NCBI RefSeq assembly: GCF_017313225.1
Contig: NZ_JAFLNE010000004.1
Coordinates: forward strand, 410,624 to 474,623
Direction of reading: 5' to 3'
Source: Allomuricauda sp. CAU 1633
GTDB lineage: Bacteria > Bacteroidota > Bacteroidia > Flavobacteriales > Flavobacteriaceae
DNA length: 64,000 nucleotides
Positions 1-9,363 of this stretch are shown here, one piece after another (position 1 is the stretch's first letter; each line of letters starts with the position of its first letter). The notes beneath the pieces are model-generated. The model worked only from the letters and a program-made list of their open reading frames with translations. It was not told the DNA's origin and did not search any database. A program made the position numbers and the translations under genes.

Positions 1-642
1 GGATTACAAGGGCTTTTAAAATTATTTACTGATGGTGAGATTACCAAAAATGAGTTTATTTCGTTTATCCCTAAGCTAAAAGCCGATGTTGAAAACATTG
101 CATTTACACTCAATAATTTGTTGACATGGGGGCAAAACCAACTTAATGGCGTAGTAACCAAACCCAAAAGAATATCCTTGGATAAAATTGTGGAGAACAA
201 TATTCAACTACTGACGGAGTTGGCGCAAAGCAAATCCATAAAAATCATAAACCAATTACCCGAAAACCCACTCATCTGGGCCGATCAAAACCAAATAGAC
301 ATTGTGGTAAGAAACTTGCTGAGCAATGCCATTAAGTTTACCCCGGACAACGGATTGATCAACATTGAAGCAAAAGAAAAAGAGGGCATGTGGCAGGTGA
401 CTGTCCGGGATACAGGTATTGGAATGAATAAGGAAATTCAAAAGAAAATTTTTGAAGATTCCACCAATATCACCACCTATGGCACCAATAATGAGAAAGG
501 TACCGGTTTGGGACTTTCACTATGTAAGGAAATGGTCTTAAAAAACAAAGGTGAAATTTGGGTGGAAAGTGTTCCGCGTAAAGGCACTTCATTCTTCTTT
601 ACCTTGCCCAAGGCTGAGAGCAAGTACCAAAAAGCGAGTTGA
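1..642 (+). CDS. Sensor histidine kinase, C-terminal part (5' truncated by window)
   Basis: The reading frame is open from the first base, so the gene starts outside the window; 213 residues are visible. They cover the end of the dimerisation helix (NLLTWGQNQLNG, after the phospho-accepting His, which is not in view) and a full HATPase domain: N box NLLSNAIKFTP, G1 box DTGIGM and G2 box GTGLGLSLCKEM. The protein would autophosphorylate on His using ATP. Input domain and partner regulator cannot be seen. It ends one base before the convergent bshB1 stop, with no visible terminator hairpin between them. Confidence 0.93.
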   Translation, partial: GLQGLLKLFTDGEITKNEFISFIPKLKADVENIAFTLNNLLTWGQNQLNGVVTKPKRISLDKIVENNIQLLTELAQSKSIKIINQLPENPLIWADQNQIDIVVRNLLSNAIKFTPDNGLINIEAKEKEGMWQVTVRDTGIGMNKEIQKKIFEDSTNITTYGTNNEKGTGLGLSLCKEMVLKNKGEIWVESVPRKGTSFFFTLPKAESKYQKAS

Positions 643-1365
643 TTAGATTAAATCATCCAGATTATCAACCGCAACATAGCGTTCCACATTGAAGCCTTCA
701 GCGTGTTCCACACCTACCAATCTTCCTAAATCCCTGGCGCGATAAATAACACTATCCGTAAAATTTTTACTGCTGATGGGCGTTTCAGGCTCCTGACTAT
801 CTGGGTCATAGAATTGCGATTCATAGGCTAAAATGGCGTCTTTCTTTTTCTCAATAAATCCAGATACGTCAACTACAAAATCCGGCTCCAAATTTTTCCA
901 TTGAATAAAATGATACACTCGTTTAGGTCGCCAAGGCTCCTGCCACTCATCATCACCATCCAGTTGGGTATCAATTTTTATCAGCCCACTTAAAAAGCAG
1001 GCATCGCTGACCAGTTGGCTTCCTTTTCCGTGGTCAATATGCCTATCCTCCACCGCATTGCAAAGAACCACTTCGGGTTTATATTTCCGAATCATTTTAA
1101 TGACTTCCAGCTGATGCCATTTATCATTGATGAAAAAACCATCGGCAAATTCCATATTCTCCCGTACCGCAACGCCCAAAATCTTGGCTGCTTTTGCTGC
1201 TTCGGCATCCCGTATTTCCGCGGTACCCCGGGTACCTAGTTCGCCCCGGGTCAAATCGATGATCCCCACTTTTTTGCCTCGGGCAACTTCTTTGGCAATG
1301 GTACCACCTGCTCCAAGCTCTGCGTCATCTGGATGGGCCCCAAATACTAAAATGTCTAATTTCAT
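643..1365 (-). CDS. bshB1: Bacillithiol biosynthesis deacetylase BshB1
   Basis: A 240-residue LmbE/PIG-L-fold Zn deacetylase that removes the acetyl group from GlcNAc-malate, the second step of bacillithiol synthesis. The metal-binding motif AHPDDAELGAGG lies at residues 10-21 and a second ligand segment EDRHIDHGKG near residue 108. The start MKLDILVFGAHPDD is typical of the family. It lies 8 bp downstream of the PLP enzyme gene on the same strand, so the two are probably cotranscribed; a sulfur-amino-acid enzyme next to a low-molecular-weight thiol gene makes metabolic sense. Family assignment is firm; physiological role is inferred from the family. Confidence 0.93.
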   Translation of the reverse strand: MKLDILVFGAHPDDAELGAGGTIAKEVARGKKVGIIDLTRGELGTRGTAEIRDAEAAKAAKILGVAVRENMEFADGFFINDKWHQLEVIKMIRKYKPEVVLCNAVEDRHIDHGKGSQLVSDACFLSGLIKIDTQLDGDDEWQEPWRPKRVYHFIQWKNLEPDFVVDVSGFIEKKKDAILAYESQFYDPDSQEPETPISSKNFTDSVIYRARDLGRLVGVEHAEGFNVERYVAVDNLDDLI

Positions 1366-1373
1366 AGGTTCTA

Positions 1374-2540
1374 TTATGCTGGCACCGTCATTGATTTAAT
1401 CTTTGCGATCGCCTGCTCTATATCTTCAATTAAGTCGTCCATTTCTTCAATACCCAACGAAAACCGAATCAGGGAATCCTTTATGCCCTGCTTTTCACGA
1501 TCTTCTGGACTCATAAGCGCATGCGATGTAGTCACCGGAGAAATCATGGTGCTCTCTATCCCGGCTAAACTCATTACGGGTTTTATCAATCTCAAGTGTT
1601 TGAAGAACAAGGATGTGTCCATATTGGGCAATTCAAAAGAGAGCATGCCCCCAAACCCATTCATCTGTGATTTGGCCAATTGATGATCAGGATGGGTTTC
1701 CAGACCAGGATAATACACCTGCCCTACATCTTCATTCCCTACGAGGTATTCGGCCATTTTCATTGCATTATCGTTTTGTGCCTTCACCCGAATAGCCATG
1801 GTTTTGATGCTTCGCTCCAACAGCCAAACCGTATACTCACTTAAACTTCCCCCAAAACAAATGGCAGATTGAAATACCGTATCGATATGCTCTTGAGAAG
1901 CAGCAACCACCCCGGCACAAATATCTGAATGTCCACCCATATATTTGGTAGCGCTGTGCAATACCACATCTACCCCAAAATCAATGGGGTTTTGGTTGAT
2001 GGGACTGGCAAAAGTGTTATCTATCATGGAAACCATTCCGTGCTTTTTGGCCAGTTGGGCCACACCAACAATATCGGTAATGGTCAACAATGGATTGGAA
2101 GGGGTTTCCATATAAATCACCTTGGTGTTCGATTGGATTTCCTTTTCAAAATCCTCCACTTGCCATCCATCGGTAAAGGAGTACTCAATGCCATATTTGT
2201 TCAATTGTGTGACCGCAAAATGATAAGTGCCTCCATACATGGTCTGCTGAAGTACAATATGGTCCCCTGCTTGCAAGAAAGCCATTAAAGCTGTGCTGAT
2301 GGCAGCCATTCCACTACCAAAAATCAAAGCAGCCTCGGTGTGTTCCAAGGCTGCCAGTTTTTTGCACAACGCTTCTTGGTTGGGCGTGTTAAAATATCGT
2401 GGGTATCGTTTTATATCAACATCATCAAAGGCATAGGCCGTAGCCATATATAAAGGAGAAACAACCCCTTTAAATTTGGTGTCCTCTAAATCGCCTTCAT
2501 GGGTGCAGAGGGTGTTCAGCCCTTTTTTGCTGGAATTCAT
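1374..2540 (-). CDS. Trans-sulfuration family PLP enzyme (cystathionine gamma-synthase / methionine gamma-lyase type)
   Basis: A 388-residue Cys/Met-metabolism PLP enzyme. Visible family marks are FGSGMAAISTALMA (cofactor phosphate pocket), YMETPSNPLL, and the Schiff-base lysine in HSATKYMGGHSDICAG. Members make or break gamma C-S bonds (cystathionine synthesis or lysis, methionine gamma-lysis), and sequence alone does not settle which. The start MNSSKKGLNTLCTHEG is the usual N-terminus. It lies just upstream of bshB1 on the same strand, which points to cysteine/homocysteine supply, but this is inference. Cytoplasmic tetramer expected. Confidence 0.85.
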   Translation of the reverse strand: MNSSKKGLNTLCTHEGDLEDTKFKGVVSPLYMATAYAFDDVDIKRYPRYFNTPNQEALCKKLAALEHTEAALIFGSGMAAISTALMAFLQAGDHIVLQQTMYGGTYHFAVTQLNKYGIEYSFTDGWQVEDFEKEIQSNTKVIYMETPSNPLLTITDIVGVAQLAKKHGMVSMIDNTFASPINQNPIDFGVDVVLHSATKYMGGHSDICAGVVAASQEHIDTVFQSAICFGGSLSEYTVWLLERSIKTMAIRVKAQNDNAMKMAEYLVGNEDVGQVYYPGLETHPDHQLAKSQMNGFGGMLSFELPNMDTSLFFKHLRLIKPVMSLAGIESTMISPVTTSHALMSPEDREKQGIKDSLIRFSLGIEEMDDLIEDIEQAIAKIKSMTVPA

Positions 2541-2576
2541 ATTCTTTGCTTTAGATAGCTAAAGATACGAAACCCG

Positions 2577-3989
2577 CTATACTTGCACCTCTTTCCATTT
2601 TCCTTTTTTAAACCAAACCATGGCAATAATGGCCAACAGCACTTCAGCTAATGTAATGGCAATAAAAACACCTTTGGCACCCCATCCGAGCACCATTGCG
2701 GCCACATAGGCCAAAGGCAATTGGAACAACCAAAATGAGATTAAATTGATCTTGGTCGGTGTTTTGGTATCCCCTGCACCGTTAAAAGCTTGACTAACTA
2801 CCATCCCATAGGCATAGAATATATAGCCCGCCGCTATTACTTGTAGACAAAGGGCGCCGTTCTCCACCACACTTGGGGTAGTATTGAACCAGGAAACAAT
2901 ACTCTTGGCAAAAATGAGGTAGACCAGAGATACCGTTCCCATAAAAATGGCATTGTACTTTCCAGTTTTCCAAACAGATATTTCGGCTCTATCGGGTTGT
3001 TTTGCTCCCAAGTTTTGACCTACCAGAGTGGCCGCAGCATTGCTCATGCCCCAAGATGGCATCAAAGTGAACATCATCACGCGAATGGCTATGGTATAGC
3101 CCGCCAATACTTCACTACCGAATTCGGACATGATTCGCATGAGGAAAACCCAACTTGAGGTTCCGATCAAAAACTGGGCGATTCCACCCAATGAAACCCG
3201 AACAAGATTTTTCATCACCTTGAGATTTAGTACCAAATCTTTCCACATCAATTTGATTTTACCCCAACCAAAGAACAATATCCCCAGTTGGAACAGCACT
3301 GCGGTACCCCTACCAATATTAGTAGCAATTCCGGCTCCCATTACCCCATATTCGGGAATTGGGCCCAATCCAAATATAAAAATGGGGTCTAAAATTATAT
3401 TGAGTCCATTGGAGAGCACCAAAGTCCACATGGCTATGGAAGCGTCTCCCGCACCTCTAAAAATGGCATTGATTAGGAACAAAAGCATGATGGTGATGTT
3501 CCCTCCGATCAAGAATTGGGTATAGCCGTATCCTTCCGCAATTAGATCAGGTTCGCCGCCCATGAGTGCCAATATTTCCTGAGCGTAGATAATACCAACT
3601 ATTCCCAAGACAATGGAAACCACCACGCCCAAACTTATGGCCTGTACGGCTGCTTCTTTTGCACCTTGGACATCTTTTTCCCCAATTCGGCGGGCCACTA
3701 CTGCGGTAGCCGCCATACTTAATCCAATGGCAAGGGCATATATTAGGGTAATCACGGATTCCGTTAAACCTATGGTTGCCACGGCATTAACGCTTACTTT
3801 GGATACGTAGGCAATATCCACCAGTGCAAAAATGGACTCCATCAACATTTCCAAAATCATAGGAATGGAAAGCATAAAGATGGCCTTGCGGATACTCCCA
3901 GATGTAAACTCTGTTTCCTTGCCGGATACAGCAATCCAGAAATAATTAACTAGTTTTTTGAATGAAAGTGTAGTATTTGAGTGTGTCAT
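2577..3989 (-). CDS. MATE family efflux transporter
   Basis: A 470-residue integral membrane protein with about 12 hydrophobic helices in two related halves (SIPMILEMLMESIFALVDIAYVS in the first half; VSLGGIAQFLIGTSSWVFLMRIM in the second). The pattern of a short charged N-terminus, SIRKAIFMLSIPMILE, then helix 1 is typical of NorM/DinF-like multidrug and toxin extrusion antiporters, which use Na+ or H+ gradients. Substrate cannot be read from the sequence. The 172-bp upstream gap to ccsBA holds no gene; ATG at 3989 follows an AT-rich stretch. Confidence 0.9.
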   Translation of the reverse strand: MTHSNTTLSFKKLVNYFWIAVSGKETEFTSGSIRKAIFMLSIPMILEMLMESIFALVDIAYVSKVSVNAVATIGLTESVITLIYALAIGLSMAATAVVARRIGEKDVQGAKEAAVQAISLGVVVSIVLGIVGIIYAQEILALMGGEPDLIAEGYGYTQFLIGGNITIMLLFLINAIFRGAGDASIAMWTLVLSNGLNIILDPIFIFGLGPIPEYGVMGAGIATNIGRGTAVLFQLGILFFGWGKIKLMWKDLVLNLKVMKNLVRVSLGGIAQFLIGTSSWVFLMRIMSEFGSEVLAGYTIAIRVMMFTLMPSWGMSNAAATLVGQNLGAKQPDRAEISVWKTGKYNAIFMGTVSLVYLIFAKSIVSWFNTTPSVVENGALCLQVIAAGYIFYAYGMVVSQAFNGAGDTKTPTKINLISFWLFQLPLAYVAAMVLGWGAKGVFIAITLAEVLLAIIAMVWFKKGKWKEVQV

Positions 3990-4161
3990 TTTAAAGAATT
4001 ATGAATAAAACAAAAGAGAAAATGTCAACCGACCGAACAAGAGTTTCGGTTACTTTTTTGGCGTAAAGCCAATGGTGACATCTATAGCGTACATAATTCT
4101 TATAACTTCATGATGGGGCAAATATGCAACTTTTTTTTAAGCGTAACCCAAAAAAAGTGAT

Positions 4162-7100
4162 TTATTTGGCATAGTGGGCTTTATATCGCCATAGGCTTAT
4201 TCCTCCCAAAACAAACACACCAAGCACGGTATACCAGATAAAATTAGGGGTTATCACTTGGTCTCCGCTGGCATAACTGTGCAATCCCACCAAGTAAAAA
4301 TTAACTCCAAAATAGGTCATCATAATACTAGCAAAAGCAATGATGCTTGCAAAATTAAAACTCCACTTACCCCTAAGACCGGGAACCAGTCGCATGTGCA
4401 GTACAAAAGCATAGACCATAATTGAAATCAAGGCCCAAGTCTCCTTGGGGTCCCATCCCCAATACCGACCCCAACTTTCATTGGCCCATTGGCCACCCAA
4501 AAAGTTCCCGATGGTCAGCATTACCAATCCCGCAGTGAGTGCCAATTCGTTAATGACAGTCAATTCCTTGATGGCCAAATCCATCCGTTGTTTGTTGGAT
4601 GATGTGGTAAGAATCATCAGAAAAAGGGAAACCACGCCTAAAATCATCCCTACGGTCAACGGACCATAACTTCCCACAATAACGGCCACATGGATCATTA
4701 ACCAATAACTATCGAGTACGGGCTGTAAATTGGCAATCGCGGGATCCACCCAACTTTGGTGTGCAACCCACAACAACATGGAGGTTACAAAAGCACTGGC
4801 CGCAATGGTCAATTCACTCTTTCGGCCCAGTGCCAATCCAATACCCATTGTGGCCCATGCCACATAAAGGATACTTTCATAGGCATCACTCCAAGGTGCA
4901 TGCCCAGATATATACCAGCGCAATATCAACCCAATCGTATGCCATATAAAGAACAGAATAATGGTTCCCTTTAACAGATACGCGAAGGCATCTAGAAATT
5001 TGCGCTCTTTAAAAATCTTCGCAATCAAAACGAATAACAGCAACACGCCCACCATGGCGTAGTACTTGTACAAGCGATTGAACAAGTCCAATTTATTGTA
5101 GATAATTTCCGTTTTTATCTTGTTCTCAGCAGGTAAAACCTCCTCTCCGTGATTGAGTTGATTTTGTTTGAAGGCCGCCAACAATTGATCGGGTTGGGAA
5201 TAATCTCCTGTGGCTATTGAACTTTGCAAGGACCCCAAATAATAGGGCATGGCATTCCGTACAAAGTTGGAGTACAGCGAATCTTGAATCTGATATTGTC
5301 CAGAGCGATATTCCACAGCAGAGACCCATTTATTGTTTTCATCGTTCAATAATGGGAATATCTTTATGATCTGACCGCTCAACGCTATGTTCAACAAACT
5401 GAGCCTTTCCCCTACTTTCTTGAAATCCTTTTCAAAATTTGAAGGGTTGGTGGTTGATGTGGCTTTTTCCAAATAGGGTTGAAGCTTGTAAGCACCTTTG
5501 GAATCGAAAAAGTCCGTGGCCTTAACATATTTGGTTCCTTTTGGAACACCTATAATTTTTCGGATACTGTCATTCTCCTTCTTGCCCAATGCGATAAATT
5601 CCGTATTGTACCAAATCCCAGGATTCATCATCATGGAAAGGAACACCTGATTTTCGGATAAGTTTTTATAATGATTCTCCCCGCTCAGTTTTCGCAAAAG
5701 CTCAGAAGCAAAGGTGTTGATGGGTTTCATCCGCCCCCCTTCATCCTGAATGACTAAGGCACCAAATTTTTCGGCATGTTCCTTGGCCACCACAGTAGAC
5801 TCAATGATTGAATCTACTTGATGCTGTGTTGGCATTCCCGAATGCTCGTGGTTAGTATCCGTTTCTTGGGCACTCAATAATGTAGTTGCAAAAAGGAGGG
5901 CCAGTGTGGTCAATGCGGCTTTTTTTGACTTGATTTTTTCCAACATCTGCTGTAAATCCCTAAAGCGGGTCTTCCCAAAGAACATAATGCCCATCAAACC
6001 AATGTACAATAGAAAATATCCAATATAAGTAATCCAAGTCCCCCACATATCGTGGTTTACGGAAAGGACGGTTCCCTTTTCATCGGGGTGAAAACTGGAT
6101 TGGAAAAATCGATATCCCCTGTGATCCAGCACATGGTTCATGTAAATATCGTAATCAAATATCCGCTCATCTTGAACGGTAATCCTGCTCATAAATGAGG
6201 CATAACCTGTTTCGGTGCCCGGATATTTTTCGGCTATGAAATCGTTCAACTTAATGGAAAATGGTAATTCGTACACTTTTGAGCCGTAGCTCAAGGAAAA
6301 ATCCAACCCACCTACTTGAATCTTATCTGAAAAATTGGAAGTTCCCTTGCCGCCCAACAATCTAATTTCTTTGGTTTCGCCATTGGCCGAAACAGAAACC
6401 ACCAAAGCATCTTGGGTAGCTTCGGTTACTTCTTCCTCAGGAACCTTGACCACGCCATAACTTCCTTTCACCAAGGGCTCCGGAATCACAAATTGCATTC
6501 CAGCCATATTGTAGAGCGACCTCAATTGCAAAGTTTGAAGGCTATCTTGCGCCACCTCCCCTTGAAATTGGTCTGCCATTCGCATAAAATTACCCTCAAA
6601 AGGTGATTTTATCTGATACCCAATACTATCTGTATAGAAAATATTGACCGCACCATCCGTCTCTTTGTTCAATGCAAAAAGTATGTTGTGAATACTGGCC
6701 ACCTGACCATTTTCCAGATAGTGTTCGTGGCGTTGCCCATTTCCGGCTTCAACAATCTGCAGGTATTCCTTTCCATTTTCATTGGGAATCAACCCCTCTT
6801 CTGCCCCATCAATAAAATCCACATAGGAAATGGTAAAAGGCTGTCCGTTAAAATCCGATTTCCAAGGAAGACTGGAACGAGAACCTTCGGGTGTAACGAT
6901 GATATCATCTTCCAACACCTTCCGTTTGGTCTCTCCGTTCATATCACCATCAACAAAAGCCGTCAGATAGGTTTTATCTGAGTAAAATTGATTTTCGGCC
7001 GCTCCTTCTCTGATAGGCATCATCCCTTCATAACTAATGTAACGGGTCACAAAAGCACCAAGAATGATTAATATCCAAGACAGGTGTAAAAGAAGTACCG

Positions 7101-7332
7101 GCCACTTTTTCCAACTGAGTAATTGGTACCTGAAAATATTCCCGATGAAGTTGATCACAAAAAAGACCATGATGGCCTCAAACCAAGTTGCGTTATAAAT
7201 ATAAATTCGGGCTGTTTCAGTGCTGTACCAGCTTTCCACAAAGGTTCCAATGGCCATTGCAGCAGCAAAAACCAAAAAAAGAACGGCCATAAGTCTTGTG
7301 GAAAAAAGGGTCTTTTTAAGAATGTCAATCAT
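4162..7332 (-). CDS. ccsBA: Fused cytochrome c synthetase CcsBA (ResB/CcsA)
   Basis: A 1056-residue fusion for system II cytochrome c maturation: it moves haem across the inner membrane and attaches it to CXXCH apocytochromes. The N-terminal ResB-like part has helices near residues 15-35, 45-65, 80-95 and about 430-450 around a large periplasmic domain. A second periplasmic region (about 490-740) is followed by the CcsA part with several helices and the haem-handling motif WGWDPKETWALI near residue 960, plus conserved His in HVAVIVGSYG and GLHSYASG. An internal hydrophobic stretch ending LLSAQETD marks the join. It is divergent from the DUF2520 gene. Confidence 0.93.
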   Translation of the reverse strand: MIDILKKTLFSTRLMAVLFLVFAAAMAIGTFVESWYSTETARIYIYNATWFEAIMVFFVINFIGNIFRYQLLSWKKWPVLLLHLSWILIILGAFVTRYISYEGMMPIREGAAENQFYSDKTYLTAFVDGDMNGETKRKVLEDDIIVTPEGSRSSLPWKSDFNGQPFTISYVDFIDGAEEGLIPNENGKEYLQIVEAGNGQRHEHYLENGQVASIHNILFALNKETDGAVNIFYTDSIGYQIKSPFEGNFMRMADQFQGEVAQDSLQTLQLRSLYNMAGMQFVIPEPLVKGSYGVVKVPEEEVTEATQDALVVSVSANGETKEIRLLGGKGTSNFSDKIQVGGLDFSLSYGSKVYELPFSIKLNDFIAEKYPGTETGYASFMSRITVQDERIFDYDIYMNHVLDHRGYRFFQSSFHPDEKGTVLSVNHDMWGTWITYIGYFLLYIGLMGIMFFGKTRFRDLQQMLEKIKSKKAALTTLALLFATTLLSAQETDTNHEHSGMPTQHQVDSIIESTVVAKEHAEKFGALVIQDEGGRMKPINTFASELLRKLSGENHYKNLSENQVFLSMMMNPGIWYNTEFIALGKKENDSIRKIIGVPKGTKYVKATDFFDSKGAYKLQPYLEKATSTTNPSNFEKDFKKVGERLSLLNIALSGQIIKIFPLLNDENNKWVSAVEYRSGQYQIQDSLYSNFVRNAMPYYLGSLQSSIATGDYSQPDQLLAAFKQNQLNHGEEVLPAENKIKTEIIYNKLDLFNRLYKYYAMVGVLLLFVLIAKIFKERKFLDAFAYLLKGTIILFFIWHTIGLILRWYISGHAPWSDAYESILYVAWATMGIGLALGRKSELTIAASAFVTSMLLWVAHQSWVDPAIANLQPVLDSYWLMIHVAVIVGSYGPLTVGMILGVVSLFLMILTTSSNKQRMDLAIKELTVINELALTAGLVMLTIGNFLGGQWANESWGRYWGWDPKETWALISIMVYAFVLHMRLVPGLRGKWSFNFASIIAFASIMMTYFGVNFYLVGLHSYASGDQVITPNFIWYTVLGVFVLGGISLWRYKAHYAK

Positions 7333-7448
7333 TGAATCCTGATGTGCTTTTCAGCATGCAAAAATACGGCCTTTTTATAACTTCCTTGTTTACAAGTTGC
7401 ATAAAAATCCAACAGATTTGTTAATTCTTTCCATAAGGGATCATCAGC

Positions 7449-7456
7449 TAAATTTG
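7449..7456 (+). promoter_or_regulatory. Probable -7 element (TAAATTTG) of the DUF2520-kdsC-maf operon
   Basis: TAAATTTG matches the Bacteroidota TAnnTTTG box and lies 12 bp before the ATG at 7469, implying a very short leader. The best upstream TTTG is 28 bp away, farther than usual, so the -33 part is weak. Confidence 0.4.
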
Positions 7457-7468
7457 TAGTTTTGCAAC

Positions 7469-8230
7469 ATGCTTTCCATCGTCATTCTCGGAACTGGAAC
7501 TATTGCAAAGCATTTGGTGGGCGCACTCTCCAAAGTAAAGGAAGTTCGGTTGGCCCAAGTCGTGGGCAGAAACCAAGAGCAGTTGCTGTGGTTTTCCGGC
7601 TTTGCCCCCATCTCCACTGATTTTAAAGCAATCATGGACGCTGATATATACCTTATTGCAGTGAAGGACGATGCCATTGTTGAAGTTTCAAGACATATTT
7701 TTGACAAAAAAGGAATTGTGGCCCACGTTTCCGGTGCCACACCCATGAACAGCCTACCTATGGAAAACCGGGGTGTTTTTTATCCTTTGCAAAGCTTTAC
7801 TGAAGGAAGGCCGTTGGATTTTAGAACCATTCCCTTTTGTATTGAAGCACAAAAGGAAGATGCTGCTGAAACGCTGAAAGTGTTGGCAGGCTATCTATCA
7901 GATTCTGTTTCTGATGTTGATTCACAACAACGGAAAAAGTTGCATCTTGCAGCTATGTACGTGAATAATTTTTCCAATTACCTCTATGGAGTAGGAGAAA
8001 AATTATGCGAAGAGGAAGGGCTACCTTTTGATTTACTAAAACCCTTAATCCTTGAAACTGCGGAAAAGATTCAAGTGATGTCGCCCAAGGAAGCACAGAC
8101 AGGTCCCGCTCGAAGAGGAGATAAAAAAACCATGAAGGCCCATTTGGCACTATTGCATGATAAAAAACAAATAGAACTATATAAGCTGTTCAGCGAAGCC
8201 ATAAAAAAGGTTTATGAAGAAAAATTATAA
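7469..8230 (+). CDS. Rossmann-fold DUF2520 protein (NADP oxidoreductase coenzyme F420-dependent-like)
   Basis: A 253-residue protein with an N-terminal nucleotide-binding Rossmann fold (ILGTGTIAKHLVGAL at about 5-19, then VSGATP near 90) and a helical C-terminal DUF2520 domain (LHLAAMYVNNFSNYLYGVGE, TGPARRGD). The fold resembles 6-phosphogluconate dehydrogenase-like reductases, but the substrate is unknown. Its 3' end overlaps kdsC by 17 bp, and kdsC overlaps maf by 8 bp, so the three are translationally coupled. It is divergent from ccsBA. Family call is good; function is not known. Confidence 0.85.
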   Translation: MLSIVILGTGTIAKHLVGALSKVKEVRLAQVVGRNQEQLLWFSGFAPISTDFKAIMDADIYLIAVKDDAIVEVSRHIFDKKGIVAHVSGATPMNSLPMENRGVFYPLQSFTEGRPLDFRTIPFCIEAQKEDAAETLKVLAGYLSDSVSDVDSQQRKKLHLAAMYVNNFSNYLYGVGEKLCEEEGLPFDLLKPLILETAEKIQVMSPKEAQTGPARRGDKKTMKAHLALLHDKKQIELYKLFSEAIKKVYEEKL

Positions 8231-8741
8231 AGAACTGCTAAGTAACATTACTACCTTTGTTTTTGATGTGGACGGGGTATTCACGGATGGTACCGTTTTG
8301 GTGACCTCGAAGGGAGAGCTACTGCGCAGTATGAGCGTAAAGGACGGTTATGCCATTAAGACCGCCATAAAAAAGGGGTACAAGGTGTGTATCATCACCG
8401 GAGGAACCAACGAAGGGGTCAAAGAACGGTTGAAAGGACTCGGAGTAACCGATTTTTATATGGGAGCCCACCATAAACAAGAGCCTTTGGAAGAATATTT
8501 GGATATCTACAACATTGACCCGAGCACGGTGCTTTACATGGGTGATGACGTGCCCGATATCCCACCCATGAAAATGGTGGCCTTGGCCACTTCCCCTCAA
8601 AATGCTGTTCAGGAAGTAAAGGCCATTTCAGACTATGTTTCCCACAAGAACGGAGGGGATGGCTGTGTGCGAGATATTGTGGAGCAGGTGTTGAAAGTTC
8701 GTGGCGATTGGAACGATAACTTCAGTGCCAAAAATGACTAA
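8214..8741 (+). CDS. kdsC: 3-deoxy-D-manno-octulosonate 8-phosphate phosphatase (KdsC-like HAD hydrolase)
   Basis: A 175-residue C0-type HAD phosphatase. Motif I is DVDGVFTDG (nucleophile and acid/base Asp), motif II is ITGG, and motif IV is MGDDVPDIPPM; there is no cap domain, as in KdsC tetramers. The reaction is KDO-8-phosphate to KDO plus phosphate in lipopolysaccharide inner-core synthesis. It starts inside the DUF2520 gene (17-bp overlap) and its TAA lies within the maf start region. The alternative, another small HAD phosphatase of the same subfamily, is less likely. Confidence 0.88.
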   Translation: MKKNYKELLSNITTFVFDVDGVFTDGTVLVTSKGELLRSMSVKDGYAIKTAIKKGYKVCIITGGTNEGVKERLKGLGVTDFYMGAHHKQEPLEEYLDIYNIDPSTVLYMGDDVPDIPPMKMVALATSPQNAVQEVKAISDYVSHKNGGDGCVRDIVEQVLKVRGDWNDNFSAKND

Positions 8742-9330
8742 TCCGCTTCAAGAGAAACTCAAGGGATATAAGCTTATTTTAGGTTCTGGCTCTCCAAGAC
8801 GAAAAATGTTCTTGGAGGAAATGGGATTGGATTTCGAAGTCCGACCGAAATCTGTGGAGGAAATCTACCCAAATCATTTACAAGGAAAAGAAATTTCCAA
8901 TTTTTTGGCCGAATTGAAGGCTTCACCGTTCAAATTGGAGTTGAAACCCAAAGAAATTGTGGTCACATCAGATACCGTAGTCTGGCACAAGGGTGTTTCA
9001 TTGGCCAAAGCTGCTGGCCGTGAGGAGGCATTTTACATGCTGCATACCTTAAGCGGTGATTGGCATGAGGTGATTACATCGGTCTGCTTTACTACTTTGG
9101 AAGCCCAAAAAACCGTGAGTTGTACCACTTTGGTCAAGTTTATGGAATTTACGGATGAAGAAATCAATTATTATATCGAAATATGCCAGCCCTTCGACAA
9201 AGCTGGCGCGTATGGTATCCAAGAATGGATTGGAATGATTGGCATTTCAGAAATAAAAGGTTCTTATACCAATGTGGTTGGTCTGCCCACCCATCTGGTT
9301 TACAAAACGTTAATGGACATGGTTTCCTGA
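8734..9330 (+). CDS. maf: Maf-like nucleoside triphosphate pyrophosphatase
   Basis: A 198-residue Maf/HAM1-fold enzyme hydrolysing non-canonical or methylated NTPs to monophosphates. Key motifs are LGSGSPRRKMFLEEMGL (substrate loop with SxxR), SDTVV (catalytic Asp) and FDKAGAYGIQEWIG near residue 160. I chose the ATG at 8734, which overlaps the kdsC stop by 8 bp and begins MTNPLQEKLKGYK; an in-frame GTG at 8701 would add an unlikely tail inside kdsC. The DKAGAYGIQ signature favours the YhdE/dTTPase-UTPase subgroup. Confidence 0.9.
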   Translation: MTNPLQEKLKGYKLILGSGSPRRKMFLEEMGLDFEVRPKSVEEIYPNHLQGKEISNFLAELKASPFKLELKPKEIVVTSDTVVWHKGVSLAKAAGREEAFYMLHTLSGDWHEVITSVCFTTLEAQKTVSCTTLVKFMEFTDEEINYYIEICQPFDKAGAYGIQEWIGMIGISEIKGSYTNVVGLPTHLVYKTLMDMVS

Positions 9331-9363
9331 GTTTCGATATGTAACTTTACGAAAACCAAGTTT